A stretch of DNA of 64,000 nt from Sphingobacteriales bacterium JAD_PAG50586_3 (GTDB lineage: Bacteria; Bacteroidota; Bacteroidia; CAMBQF01). Positions 49,261-58,781 of the stretch are shown here, in pieces. Positions within the stretch are counted from its first letter, which is position 1, and every line of letters begins with the position of its first letter. The stretch lies in contig CP096135.1 of NCBI GenBank assembly GCA_023213195.1, positions 494,548 to 558,547 on the forward strand, written 5' to 3'. A program made the position numbers and the translations under genes. The notes under the pieces are model-generated. The model worked only from the letters and a program-made list of their open reading frames with translations, had not been told where the DNA came from and did no database searches.

Positions 49261-50958
49261 TTATTGTTTGATGAAACTCATTCTTGAAACCCCAGTCCCG
49301 TTTTCAATAGCTGCCATGTAAACGCCCTGCACCAAGCCCGACACGTCTAACCTTGTCGGGTAATTGGCTGTGTGCGTTTGGATAAGCTGGCCCTGCATCG
49401 TGTAAATTTTCACGTTGTAGTCGCCCATGGCCTCAATGTTCAGCACATCAAAAGCAGGGTTGGGGTATATTTTAAAGCTATTGGCAGGACTTTCAACTAC
49501 ACCAACTATGCCTTGCCCTCTTTTTAATATAAAAGCATCCGCATTAAAATTTGAGGTTAAGTTGACAACCGAGGGGCCGGGGGCAAAATCTGTAGTTGAA
49601 TAAAATAAACCACCCGCATATAAATTTCCACTCTGGTCAACAGTAATAGAATAAACATCAGTATTGCCCCCATTCCCGTATTGATCAACCCAAAGCAAAT
49701 TCCCATCAGAATTGAACTTACAAGTATATACAGGGCCATCACTATTTATAATTGTGCGGGTTGGGTCTAGGGTGAGGTCATCAAAGAAATCAGAGCTTAT
49801 GTAGAAATTTCCATCAGAATCCACTTTGTAGGCTCCTACTAAGCCATATGGATGAGATTCGGTAGATTGAAGTTGTTTAGCCCATACAAAATTGCCATTG
49901 GGGTCAAGTTTGCAGAGAAAAGGATCATTACCAATTGTGGCATTTAAGCTAAATACACCACCATTAGGGTCAAAATCTACAACAGCGCTAAACATTCCCG
50001 CAAAGTAGATATTACCCGAGGCATCTGTACTAATATATTCGGCGAACATATCATTGGGAGAGGCTCCATCTATTGATTTAGCCCAAAGAAAGTTTCCCGA
50101 ATTATCAAGCTTAGAAACGAATACATCATACTTAACATCAGGCCCTGCATTTAGGTTAGCCACACCATTACTAGGGTCAAAGTCTACATTGCTGATAAAT
50201 ACTCCCAGAGTGTATATATTGCCCGATGGGTCAACAGCAATAGAATTTCCTTGTCCTCGGTTCACATTTGTTCCACTAAACTGAGCAGCCCAAACATAGC
50301 TTCCTGTAGTGCTATATTTTGCAACGAATATATCCTTGTCGCTCGGGTCAAAATCATTTTCATTAGATAGGGTATTTGTTCCAGTTCCTAGCCCAACGTC
50401 TATAGTGCCTTCAAATCCACCTGTTACATAGACGTTGCCTTGTGTATCTATTGCTAACGCTCTTAGGTCTAAAGTAGATGATGAATATGGGTCAATTTCA
50501 TGTGCCCAAACAAGATTACAATCAGAGGTCAGCTTATAAACACAACCACCATAGTTTGGCAAAAAGAATGAACCTGAGCTTGGGTCAATATCAGTCGAGG
50601 CTTCATAACTGCCTATCAGATATAAATTGCCGTCACTATCAACGGTCATACCCCTACAACCTGTTGCCAGTTTATTTGCCCAAACAAATTCGCCGGAAGC
50701 ATTGAGTTTATAAAGAACAGTATATATATTACCATTGGCATCGTTTAGATTAAATGTCCCTGTGCCGGGGTCGAAATCAACCTGACCTTTAAAAGTTCCT
50801 ACTGTGTAGACATTCCCTGCATTATCAATGCCGATGAAATCATTGTGGTCGTATTGACCGCCGCCAACACTTTTTGCCCAGTTTACAGTTTGCGCTTTGC
50901 TAGAGGCTATGCCAATGCACAAAGCCATAACGCTGCACGCGAATACGAGATTTTTCAT
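49261..50958 (-). CDS. Secreted SBBP-repeat protein, T9SS type A
   Basis: A 565-residue protein with signal peptide (SVMALCIGIASSKAQ), about nine units of the kind VDFDPGTGTFNLND / GNVYTVGTFKGQ / ANKLAT, and a type A T9SS tail (SFKIYPNPAFDVLNIEAMG, VSGLVQGVYMAAI). The repeats suggest a beta-propeller. The frame is intact. It is a third T9SS cargo site within the element. Confidence 0.82.
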   Translation of the reverse strand: MKNLVFACSVMALCIGIASSKAQTVNWAKSVGGGQYDHNDFIGIDNAGNVYTVGTFKGQVDFDPGTGTFNLNDANGNIYTVLYKLNASGEFVWANKLATGCRGMTVDSDGNLYLIGSYEASTDIDPSSGSFFLPNYGGCVYKLTSDCNLVWAHEIDPYSSSTLDLRALAIDTQGNVYVTGGFEGTIDVGLGTGTNTLSNENDFDPSDKDIFVAKYSTTGSYVWAAQFSGTNVNRGQGNSIAVDPSGNIYTLGVFISNVDFDPSNGVANLNAGPDVKYDVFVSKLDNSGNFLWAKSIDGASPNDMFAEYISTDASGNIYFAGMFSAVVDFDPNGGVFSLNATIGNDPFLCKLDPNGNFVWAKQLQSTESHPYGLVGAYKVDSDGNFYISSDFFDDLTLDPTRTIINSDGPVYTCKFNSDGNLLWVDQYGNGGNTDVYSITVDQSGNLYAGGLFYSTTDFAPGPSVVNLTSNFNADAFILKRGQGIVGVVESPANSFKIYPNPAFDVLNIEAMGDYNVKIYTMQGQLIQTHTANYPTRLDVSGLVQGVYMAAIENGTGVSRMSFIKQ

Positions 50959-50999
50959 TGTATATATTTTTTGGAAGTTTGAAGATGCAAGTTACAAAA

Positions 51000-51023
51000 A
51001 ATTAGAGCTTAGCGGCTCTAATT
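51000..51023. promoter_or_regulatory. Dyad between the T9SS and XRE genes
   Basis: A perfect 9-bp inverted repeat (aattagagc / gctctaatt, loop TTAGCG) lies between the divergent starts at 50958 and 51054. It is a candidate operator for the XRE-type regulator. Confidence 0.5.
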
Positions 51024-51053
51024 TATCAAAAAATAATACACTCTTTTTGATAT

Positions 51054-51329
51054 GTGAAAAATCCACCTAGAGAAAAGAGGGTTCTAATCTTTGATGATGA
51101 AGGACTTGGGCTGTTGGGAAAACAGTTGATTGCTGTTAGAAAGCAGAAAAAATATAGTCAAGAGAAACTTGCCCTAGAAGCAGGCTTACCCCTTTCTCAG
51201 ATCGGCAGAATAGAAAGAGCCGTAGTAAATCCAACCGTAAGCACAGTATTTAAAATTGCTAGAGCTTTAAAAGTGAAACCCTCTGAATTATTCGATTTTG
51301 AGCTTTCGCCTATTAAAGAAAAGCCCTAA
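51054..51329 (+). CDS. XRE-family transcriptional regulator
   Basis: A 91-residue protein with one helix-turn-helix domain (LGKQLIAVRKQKKYSQEKLA, LPLSQIGRIERAVVNPTVST, VFKIARALKVKPSELFDF). The start is a GTG at 51054; no in-frame ATG precedes the domain. It is placed to control the divergent T9SS gene or the mobilisation block whose last gene converges on it. Confidence 0.75.
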   Translation: MKNPPREKRVLIFDDEGLGLLGKQLIAVRKQKKYSQEKLALEAGLPLSQIGRIERAVVNPTVSTVFKIARALKVKPSELFDFELSPIKEKP

Positions 51330-51338
51330 TAGGAATGG

Positions 51339-51704
51339 CTATTTGGCTGAAATAATCTCAATCTCATTCACATTATAGTCACCCTCATTTACAGTATCGT
51401 TGTACCGCTCATCCATGCAACGGATGATACGGGGTAAGTGCGACACCAACGCTTCAAACAAAGGCTCTAATGTTTCACCCTTGATTGTAACCGTATGGGT
51501 TGTATAGATAAGCGTGATAAGGCTGGCATCAGGGCTATATTCACCCGATACTAAATAAGCATAGTTGAGGAAATGGTATTTCCCATCCTTAAGGATAAAG
51601 ATGAGATTGCGGGTATTACTGGCGGTTGGATAGGTTTCTTCTTTTGCGGCATCATCTTTTTTACCCGTTGGGTCGTTTTCCCGCAATTTATCATACAGGC
51701 TCAT
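51339..51704 (-). CDS. Hypothetical protein coupled to the relaxase
   Basis: A 121-residue protein from the ATG at 51704 (MSLYDKLRENDPTGKKDDAA); a GTG at 51713 is possible. It overlaps the relaxase 3' end by 14 bases, so it is translated with it. The centre is probably beta-rich (LIFILKDGKYHFLNYAYLVS, LITLIYTTHTVTIKGE). No known family; a plasmid-maintenance or transfer accessory role is inferred from position. Confidence 0.5.
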   Translation of the reverse strand: MSLYDKLRENDPTGKKDDAAKEETYPTASNTRNLIFILKDGKYHFLNYAYLVSGEYSPDASLITLIYTTHTVTIKGETLEPLFEALVSHLPRIIRCMDERYNDTVNEGDYNVNEIEIISAK

Positions 51705-54429
51705 AATCGTCACGGTTTGGTGTAGGGTTCGTAATATCTTTTGCTTGCTTTGGAAACTCTGATTTTGGTATGTTCTGTTGTTCCCGTTGCAATTGGGCGA
51801 TACGCTCTAAATGCAATTCTTTGGAATAGACAAGCTCCATAGCCGATTGTCTGTCTCCCATTTCAGAAGCGTATTCAAGCAATGCTTCTTTGTCGTCCGT
51901 GTAAATCCGTGCTTTGTCCTTTGCGCGGGAAACTGACACATAAAATTGCTTGGCATCCGTTGCAGGAAATGTCGCAGCCGGTTGGCTGATAAAAACTTCA
52001 TCCACCGTTTTGCCCTGGCTTGCATAAGAGGTTACACAATAGCCATGCTTGATATGGCCAAAATCCTTATCAACGGTATAGGTGGCCTTGCTAATCTTGT
52101 TTTGCAGCTTTATCGTGCCATTCTTAGCAACGGAAACCACTTCCAAGGCTTGCCCGTTATTCAGGCGTTTGTCCTTTTTGTCGAAAGCCCCTTTTGTAAC
52201 CATCACCTTATCACCCTTGGAAAGGCCGATTTCAGCCTTGCTATAGACCCCAAAGCTGTTTTCCCGCTCCAAGGGTAAGGGCAGGGCTTTCCCTGCCGCA
52301 TTTTTGATTACAACGCCGTTTTCGTTTGCCGATTCAACTTCCCATGTAGAACCCCGTTTAATTTGGGGTAGGTTTTGCTCAAACTGGATAAGCTGGCCTT
52401 GCTTGTAATTGCGCCAGTCTGTTTTTTGCGCTTGGGTCAAATTAAGATTGTCAAGGGAGAGGGCCTTAATCTCCTTTTTGCCAATCAGCTTGTTGTAGCG
52501 GAGTGTTTGCCGTAAAACGCCTGTAACCTCCGCCCCCTGTTTGTGGGTAGGAGATATAATCAATGCTGATTTACCCTTTTGCGTACTTTCTAAATAATCG
52601 GCCACCAGTTCATCATTCGGCCTCAACGGGTCAACGGTTTTGATAAAACCGATTTCATCCAGTTTACCAAAGGCGGCACCGATATTACCTTTTGACAAAT
52701 CCTCGACCGCATGGCGGTAGTGGATATTCTTTTGACGGTATATTTTGTTGACCTCTGCCGACTTAATTCCGGCTACCGTATTCAAGATGCGCAAGGCATC
52801 GCCCCGCACCACACTAGCATGTTGCCGTGTATCGCCCCCTAAGATAAGTTGCGCGTTTTGTTCTTCTGCTATTTTCAACAGCCCTAACATATCTTTTGTG
52901 CCAAGCAAGCCCGCTTCATCCACCCACAGCACTTGGTCTTTCAGTTGGCTTTGCATCTTTGTATCAAGCAACAGCCTTGCGACTGTTTCAGCATCCTGAA
53001 ACCCTTCCTTTCGCAATACCCCACGCGAAGCTTCGGTTGAGGGCGCAAAAGTGTAAACTTCTTTCCCCGCTTTAGTAATATGCATCACAGCTTCTTGCAT
53101 CAGGGTTGTTTTACCTGCACCCGCAACCCCTCGTATAATGGACACTAGGTGCGAGGTGGTCAGCACATGCTCAATAGCCGCCGCTTGTTGCCCCTCGGCT
53201 TTTAGCTTGGGGGTATCTTTGTAAAGCGGCCTAATTTTACCGCGCCCATTTTGGGCTAATTCCACCATCCGCTTTTCTTCAGCTAAAACTTCACGGGTGG
53301 TACACATGATTTTGCCTTTTTCCTTGATGCGGATAATCCGGCTATCCTTGGCAAAGCTTTCATTAAGGGCAGTACCTGTCACCCCTCTTTTGCCAATGGC
53401 ATAGTGGTGGGCTGTTGCCAATATCCTACGGTCGGCCATTACAGAGGCGCGTTCAAAGGAATGGGAAAGGGCAAAATCCACGCACTGGGAGGGTGTTTTA
53501 TCTACCACCTTGCCCAAGCTTGGCGCAAATCGAACAGGGGCTTGTCCGCTGCCTGTATCGCCTAATTCGTCTATTTGTTTTCGCCAGTCAACGCGCAAAT
53601 CGGCCATACTTGCGCCCTTTTGTTTGGCAGAACGGGTCCGCGCCCCTAATTCGCTTATTTCTTTGGCATCGGCAATGCCCTTTTCTTTCGCCACGCGCCC
53701 GATTTCATCAGTGCGCTTGGAAAACAAATCAATAACCTGTTGCGGCACACCCTCTACCTCAAACGATTTATCTGTGCGTTTGATGCGGTAGCCCAATTCC
53801 ATCAACTGGTCAGAAAACCGTTTATGAAACACCGCTTGGTAATAAGGCATGTCGCGTTTGATGTCACCAAACTGGCCCGCCTTAAATTGCTTTTCCACGT
53901 CGTCCCATGTGGCATTAAACACAAAGCAATGGCTGTGCAAATGCGGGTCGGGCGCAAACCCCTCTACAGGACGGGCAGTTTGATGGATAAATTCACCCCA
54001 AACTAATTCCCCTGTTTGCCTATCGGCAGAGGCACCGCCTTTGCGGATTCGTGCCTTAGCATCCTTTTCAATATCAAACATGGTGTCCCTCACGCTTGAT
54101 TGAAAAGCTTTTAAGATATGGTCGTCTTTGGATAACGCATGTAAAATGGACACCGACTTGGGGCAGTGGAAATTAATGTCGTACCCTATCCGGCGTTCTT
54201 CTTTGGTGCGCGAGGTGAGGGGCCTCCCTGTCTTGGGGTTTATATTCTCAGCCAGGGCATAAAAGCCCTCTTTGGTTGCACAATCGTCCAAACCCAAACG
54301 CGCCTTTAATTTCCCCTGAAACGTACCTGCAAGTTCCTGATCCCCCAAATAGTAATCAGACTTGCTCAGCGCTTCATTGAAATAAGATTTTGCATGGGCA
54401 GCCGAGCTGCTTTGTATCATCCGTATCAT
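51691..54429 (-). CDS. MOBF-type conjugative relaxase-helicase
   Basis: A 912-residue TrwC/TraI-like protein. The N-terminal relaxase has paired Tyr (KSDYYLGDQELAGTFQGK), FHCPKSVSILHALS and the metal-binding HLHSHCFVFN. The C-terminal helicase has Walker A RGVAGAGKTTLMQEAV, LWVDEAGLLG and the UvrD-like end YCVTSYASQGKTVDEVF. It nicks oriT and unwinds the transferred strand. MOBF relaxases are mainly proteobacterial and uncommon in Bacteroidota. The frame is intact. Confidence 0.88.
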   Translation of the reverse strand: MIRMIQSSSAAHAKSYFNEALSKSDYYLGDQELAGTFQGKLKARLGLDDCATKEGFYALAENINPKTGRPLTSRTKEERRIGYDINFHCPKSVSILHALSKDDHILKAFQSSVRDTMFDIEKDAKARIRKGGASADRQTGELVWGEFIHQTARPVEGFAPDPHLHSHCFVFNATWDDVEKQFKAGQFGDIKRDMPYYQAVFHKRFSDQLMELGYRIKRTDKSFEVEGVPQQVIDLFSKRTDEIGRVAKEKGIADAKEISELGARTRSAKQKGASMADLRVDWRKQIDELGDTGSGQAPVRFAPSLGKVVDKTPSQCVDFALSHSFERASVMADRRILATAHHYAIGKRGVTGTALNESFAKDSRIIRIKEKGKIMCTTREVLAEEKRMVELAQNGRGKIRPLYKDTPKLKAEGQQAAAIEHVLTTSHLVSIIRGVAGAGKTTLMQEAVMHITKAGKEVYTFAPSTEASRGVLRKEGFQDAETVARLLLDTKMQSQLKDQVLWVDEAGLLGTKDMLGLLKIAEEQNAQLILGGDTRQHASVVRGDALRILNTVAGIKSAEVNKIYRQKNIHYRHAVEDLSKGNIGAAFGKLDEIGFIKTVDPLRPNDELVADYLESTQKGKSALIISPTHKQGAEVTGVLRQTLRYNKLIGKKEIKALSLDNLNLTQAQKTDWRNYKQGQLIQFEQNLPQIKRGSTWEVESANENGVVIKNAAGKALPLPLERENSFGVYSKAEIGLSKGDKVMVTKGAFDKKDKRLNNGQALEVVSVAKNGTIKLQNKISKATYTVDKDFGHIKHGYCVTSYASQGKTVDEVFISQPAATFPATDAKQFYVSVSRAKDKARIYTDDKEALLEYASEMGDRQSAMELVYSKELHLERIAQLQREQQNIPKSEFPKQAKDITNPTPNRDDYEPV

Positions 54430-54516
54430 GGCACAGGGTTATACAAGCATGTGCTTGGTGGGTGGTGAAGTTTCTCTATCCGTTTATAAGAAATAATAAA
54501 GTGCGGATGTTCTTGA

Positions 54517-54588
54517 GCAGTGCTAGAGAAGTTGCAGGGACAGTTAAACAGTTTCTATCAGACATCTCCCCTTAGCACTGCCTAAGGG
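54517..54588. other. Inverted repeats upstream of the relaxase (candidate oriT)
   Basis: gcagtgcta (54517) pairs with tagcactgc (54573), and the second arm lies inside a tight hairpin cccttag / ctaaggg (54569-54588). These lie between the membrane-protein gene and the relaxase start, a common place for oriT. No nick consensus was recognised, so the call is weak. Confidence 0.3.
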
Positions 54589-55381
54589 CTATTTTGCCGT
54601 ACCTGAATCATCGTCATCATCCTCTTCGAAGAAGCTTTCAAACACTTTTTCCCGCAGGTCTTTTCCGGTTGGTTTCTTGCCGTAAAAGCGCACCCCTCGG
54701 TCTGAATCTTCATCACTGATAAATACCTTTTCAAGGTCTTCATTGAGGATTAATTCGTCAATCTTATCCATCACAAATTGGTCGCCATAGTAGTATGCTC
54801 CAAAATAGCTAAGTGAATATAATACGGCGACAATGCTAATCAATATCCCAATCCGTTGCCCTAAAATTGATAGCCCAAGGCCTATGGCTAGGAAGAAGCC
54901 CGGCTCAAGCAGCGTTTCAATTTTACGTGTGTCTAGGCTTTGACCATTGATTTTATAGTTTAGAAAGCGGGGTGGAAGTCGCCGGAGTATTTACTATACA
55001 TACCAAAATCAAAAACAGATTTGCTTTGTTTTATTTCTTTATGCCTTCTAAAGCTCATAATGATAAAGGCCACCACTGCTGCATACCATGTCAGATAGTG
55101 CAACAGAAATATGGTGGTGGCATTACCGCTACCGCCACGACCATAGCTCATAGACATTTCCATCCCTCTCAGGCCAAGGGGATAATCAGCAAAAAGAACG
55201 CAACGGTTAAGGCTGATACAATGTTAAAGTAGCGTTCTCCAAAATTCTTTCTAATAAAAACTTCCAGCAGTATCCGAGGCCATGAAGCTAGTTTTAGGAA
55301 GAAGTTCATAAGGTACTCAAGGATTAGGTTCTGCCTTTGTAATACAGTCCTGAAATACAGGTTTTTCTTTTTCTTGCTCAT
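54589..55381 (-). CDS. Mobilisation-block membrane protein (two frameshifts)
   Basis: Three fragments read as one protein of about 265 residues, MSKKKKNLYFRTVLQRQNLI to EDDDDDSGTAK. One C is missing near 55180 (IIPLGLRGMEMSM) and one base near 54970 (GDFPPRFLNYKI). There are several membrane segments (FNIVSALTVAFFLLIIPLG, TTIFLLHYLTWYAAVVAFII, FFLAIGLGLSILGQRIGILI, IVAVLYSLSYFGAYYYG) and a very acidic tail. It lies between the coupling protein and the relaxase. It may anchor the transfer complex, but no family is recognised. Confidence 0.55.
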
Positions 55382-55401
55382 AGGTTGATTATTTAGGTTG
55401 G

Positions 55402-56911
55402 TTAATTTTTCTGGGTAAACTTGATTTTGTAATTCTTTGGGTTTGCCAGCAGGGGCCATCCTTGTTTGTGGACATAGCCTTCCACAACATGATTGTTGTT
55501 CGGCCCGCCCGTTGCAAGGGCAGGGAACACATCCGGCCTTGCCACCCTTTCCAAGCTATAGCTGATGGTGCGGCTGATATTGTCTTTGGCTGTGCCAACA
55601 CTTCGGCTTAAATCTTCCGAGTAGCGTTCTCCAAATAGTTTGGAGGCATATTCATTGGTATCAATATCCGCATTGGCATGGAATATTTTGGTTGCCAATG
55701 TGCCAAGGAAGCTTTTTACCCTGCTTTCAGACCGATGGCCTCCCATATTGGATAAGTAATTAGGCAGGTTTTGGGTGATATATACAGTTGCAATACGGCT
55801 ACTACGGGCCGTTGCCTGAAAGTCAGTATCATGCTCGTGGATAAAGTTCTGTGCTTCATCCGCCCATAAGAACACAGGGCGTGGATGTTCGCCAACATTC
55901 CTTTTTTCCATTGTGCGCTGCCAGATGTATTTAAAGAGGATTTGGCAATCCCTACCGATTTTGTGAAATTGCTTTACGGGCAGATTTATGATGATGATTT
56001 TGCCTTGCAAGCAATCTTCCGGCAGAATATTAGACGGCTTATTACAAAACAGGCTATAGACAGGCTCTTTCAAAAGCCGGAAGAGGAAACTGGAAAACGA
56101 CAATTCAATGATGGAGCGGGTTTTTTCACTTAAGAGTTTGAAGTTCTCCAAAAAGTAGATTTCAATAAATGATAATGTCCTGAGCATCAGGCACATGCAT
56201 TTGTGCCGTCCACTCCAGTAATTCTTTGTCTTTGGTAAGCCGCTCAATTTCTTGTGGTGGCTGGGTTCTAAGCCACTCTTTTACAAGAGGTGCAACATTT
56301 TCATTCGCCAACCGCAGCGCTTGCATAAAATGAGATTTGCTATCAGGGTTTAGCACTTCATCTTTCTTGGGGAGGCTAGTTACAATGTCATACATTGTTT
56401 GAATGGTCACTTTTTTGTAAGCCAGTAGGCACAAGTCAATGAGGTTGAAAATGAGCATGTCAAGCGAGTTTTCCCAAAAAGGGTCATCGCTTTTACCACT
56501 GTCTTTTTCTTCACCCGCCTTGATAACGGTTTTAAGCACTTGCAGCAGGTTGTCGGTGATAGAGCTGTGTTTTATCTGTTGGGCTGATTCATATTCAAGG
56601 AAGTTGAAATTATAGTGGCCGCCTGGCTCAATGACTATCAAGTCATTCAACCGACCCGCTTCTTTGCAATAGCTTTCCCAAAGGGCTTTTTCATCGGGCT
56701 TTACGGTGAGCACAAGGCCGCCAAAACCGTTTTGCAGATATTTTAATGCAATAAGGCGGCCCGAGCCGGAGGTTTTGCCCGAGCCAATCCCGCCGAATAT
56801 TTGGACACCTTCCACCGCATCACGGGTGGTCCACTCAATTTTGCTATCCGTTTTTTTATATCCGAAATCAATAAGGGGAGTATCTAGGCTAAATAGATTT
56901 TTGTCACTCAT
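55402..56911 (-). CDS. VirD4/TraD-type coupling protein (frameshifted)
   Basis: About 503 residues. Walker A is GGIGSGKTSGSG and Walker B PVFLWADEAQNF; ARSSRIATVYITQNLPNYL and KIFHANADIDTNEYASKLFG are TraG/TraD-like. A shift near 56170 breaks the frame (QDIII / FIEIYFLENFK). Coupling proteins carry the relaxase-DNA complex to the mating pore. No N-terminal membrane helices are visible, so the neighbouring membrane protein may provide the anchor. Confidence 0.82.
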
Positions 56912-56987
56912 AAAAGCAGGTAGTTTAGTCTGTTACAAAAATACAAGCCTAAAAATAAGATGCAAATTTTAGCGTAAAAAAATATTT

Positions 56988-57644
56988 CTACGCAAGCTTT
57001 TCGCAATAGAGCAGCAGTTTATCGGCTTCTTTTTCGCCTTGGGTAAAGTAAAGCTCCCTGAATTGCGTAACGGTCATTCCAAACGCATCAATCTCAGTTA
57101 TCTTGCCTTCATGGAATCTATCTAACAGATAAAGTTGGCGCATCAATAGTTCCGCCTCTAATGAAAATTTAGGGTCAGGCTCATAGTTGAGGAAGTTGCA
57201 GAGCCTTTGTCGGGCTTTGTGCTTAAATGCAGTATTTTCTGTTTCATATCGCTGCCATGATTTATCCGAGTAGGTTTCAGTTCTCACCCACCCGAATTCC
57301 CGCATTTCTATATTCCGCATTAAGCGCACATGTTCTTTTAAATCGCTATAGTAATCATCAACTGTAATAAGCCCCTGCCGGACATTGGCAAACAAGACCC
57401 GTGCATATGACTCATACTTTTGCAATATGGCTTCGGGAAAACGGTAGCCCACTATAATTTGGATATTATCGCGCACCTTGGCTGTGTATTCAGGATAGAT
57501 AGTCGTATTAGAAACAATCTGATCCCACATAACACTTTCGCGCTTTACTGGACTTGGGGTTTTGTAGGGCTTATGGGCCTGAAACTTGATATTGAGCTGT
57601 GTGGGGGTGTTTGTTTCTGCCAAGTCGAAATTTGCATTTCCCAT
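56988..57644 (-). CDS. Hypothetical protein of the mobilisation block
   Basis: A 218-residue protein from the ATG at 57644 (MGNANFDLAETNTPTQLNIK), preceded by AGGGGG, a good Shine-Dalgarno. The body is helical and charged (VRLMRNIEMREFGWVRTETY, EAELLMRQLYLLDRFHEGK, TVTQFRELYFTQGEKEADKL). It lies upstream of the coupling protein on the same strand. No family is recognised. Confidence 0.55.
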   Translation of the reverse strand: MGNANFDLAETNTPTQLNIKFQAHKPYKTPSPVKRESVMWDQIVSNTTIYPEYTAKVRDNIQIIVGYRFPEAILQKYESYARVLFANVRQGLITVDDYYSDLKEHVRLMRNIEMREFGWVRTETYSDKSWQRYETENTAFKHKARQRLCNFLNYEPDPKFSLEAELLMRQLYLLDRFHEGKITEIDAFGMTVTQFRELYFTQGEKEADKLLLYCEKLA

Positions 57645-57712
57645 GTTCACCCCCTAACTGAATTCACATTCTTTCTATATTAGCCATAAATAAACCTACT
57701 GTCAATATTTTT

Positions 57713-58246
57713 ATGGCGAACAATGATGATGACAACCCGCAAAGCCAGATAATAGAAGCCGCCAAGCTCAAAATTGCGGAATTAAAAGAGAGTTTTAAAA
57801 ACAGGGATTTGGGAAGTTCTCTTAAGAACGAATTGCGCCCGCCGGGGATGCCTGCCAATAATTCAATGGGCAAGCGCATCCATCAAGAGCAAGAGCTGAA
57901 TGCGGAGATTGAAAAAGTTGTAAAAGAGACGACTTCCCAACTGGAAAAACTAAATCCTGATTTAAAACCTGAACAAGTTGAAGAGATGGCTAGAAATGCC
58001 ATTTTTGAAATAGATCAAGAAAAAGCCGAACCCAAAGATGAAATTACAGCTTCGCAGGAAAAACTTTTAGCTCAAAAGGAATCTACACAAACAGCAGAAA
58101 ATAAAGGCGGGCAAGAAAAGAATGAAGATTTAGACCTTGGCAATTTATACTCTCTTGATTATAAGCTATCGAAATTCTCCTACGGCAATGAGAAGGCCAA
58201 AGAGTTTGATAAAAACAAAGAAGATATTACCAAGGATAAGGACTAA
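57713..58246 (+). CDS. Hypothetical charged helical protein
   Basis: A 177-residue protein (MANNDDDNPQSQIIEAAKLK), rich in Glu, Lys and Asn, probably coiled-coil (EQELNAEIEKVVKETTSQLE), with no membrane segment. It is divergent from the 57644 gene and its 3' end overlaps that of the 58243 gene by four bases. No family is recognised. Confidence 0.5.
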   Translation: MANNDDDNPQSQIIEAAKLKIAELKESFKNRDLGSSLKNELRPPGMPANNSMGKRIHQEQELNAEIEKVVKETTSQLEKLNPDLKPEQVEEMARNAIFEIDQEKAEPKDEITASQEKLLAQKESTQTAENKGGQEKNEDLDLGNLYSLDYKLSKFSYGNEKAKEFDKNKEDITKDKD

Positions 58247-58497
58247 TCCCTGTCAGGAGAATCCTTATCAGGCTCATTGGTTTTCTGTTTGTCTGTGTAT
58301 TTACTTGGGATAATATCCTTGTCTTTAATCCGCTCTAAAAGGTATTCCTTGTAGCCGTCTTGTAAGCCTTGGCCTTGTTCAGATTTATCTTCAACCTTAG
58401 CCAGTTGCTCCATCAGTTCCGGCTTTTCTTTAGCAAGTAAATAGCCTTGATTGAAGCCTTTAAGATATTCAGGGGCAGGGGTTTCTTCGTGTTCCAT
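58243..58497 (-). CDS. Small hypothetical protein (84 aa)
   Basis: An 84-residue charged protein (MEHEETPAPEYLKGFNQGYL ... DKDSPDRD). The GFNQGYLLAKEKPELMEQL stretch resembles small proteins seen in Bacteroidota integrative elements, but I do not know a function. It starts two bases past the HTH gene stop, so the two are coupled. Confidence 0.5.
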   Translation of the reverse strand: MEHEETPAPEYLKGFNQGYLLAKEKPELMEQLAKVEDKSEQGQGLQDGYKEYLLERIKDKDIIPSKYTDKQKTNEPDKDSPDRD

Positions 58498-58499
58498 GA

Positions 58500-58768
58500 T
58501 TAGAAGGTGTTTTTGGCATTCGTTTCTAAATACTCCATAATGGAATCGCGGTCATAAAGAATGATTTTACGTGAAGGTTGAGAAAACCTGATCTTTCCTT
58601 CATCCCGTAAGTTCTGCATTGTGGATTTAGCCTTAACATTTAAAAGCTGCATGGCTTCAACATCGGTAATCCATTTTTCTTTTGGGGTATTATTTTTTCT
58701 TTTAGCCGCTCATAGACTTCCTCTACCAAGGCATAAAAGGCGATATCTTGTAGGCAAATGACATTCAT
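58500..58768 (-). CDS. Excisionase-like helix-turn-helix protein (frameshifted)
   Basis: About 89 residues. The body KWITDVEAMQLLNVKAKSTM, NLRDEGKIRFSQPSRKIILY and DRDSIMEYLETNAKNTF is the common Bacteroidota HTH_17 type found beside element integrases. One A is missing in an A run near 58690, which joins MNVICLQDIAFYALVEEVYE to this part. It lies 13 bases past the integrase stop. It probably works as a recombination directionality factor or repressor. Confidence 0.78.
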
Positions 58769-58781
58769 AACTACAAATATA

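Noticed and set aside
51807..52278. Frames within the relaxase on either strand
   Set aside because: The 912-residue relaxase-helicase is intact with all motifs; these are shadows.
54390..54575. Short plus-strand frame before the relaxase
   Set aside because: No homology or start signal; it overlaps the inverted repeats proposed as oriT.
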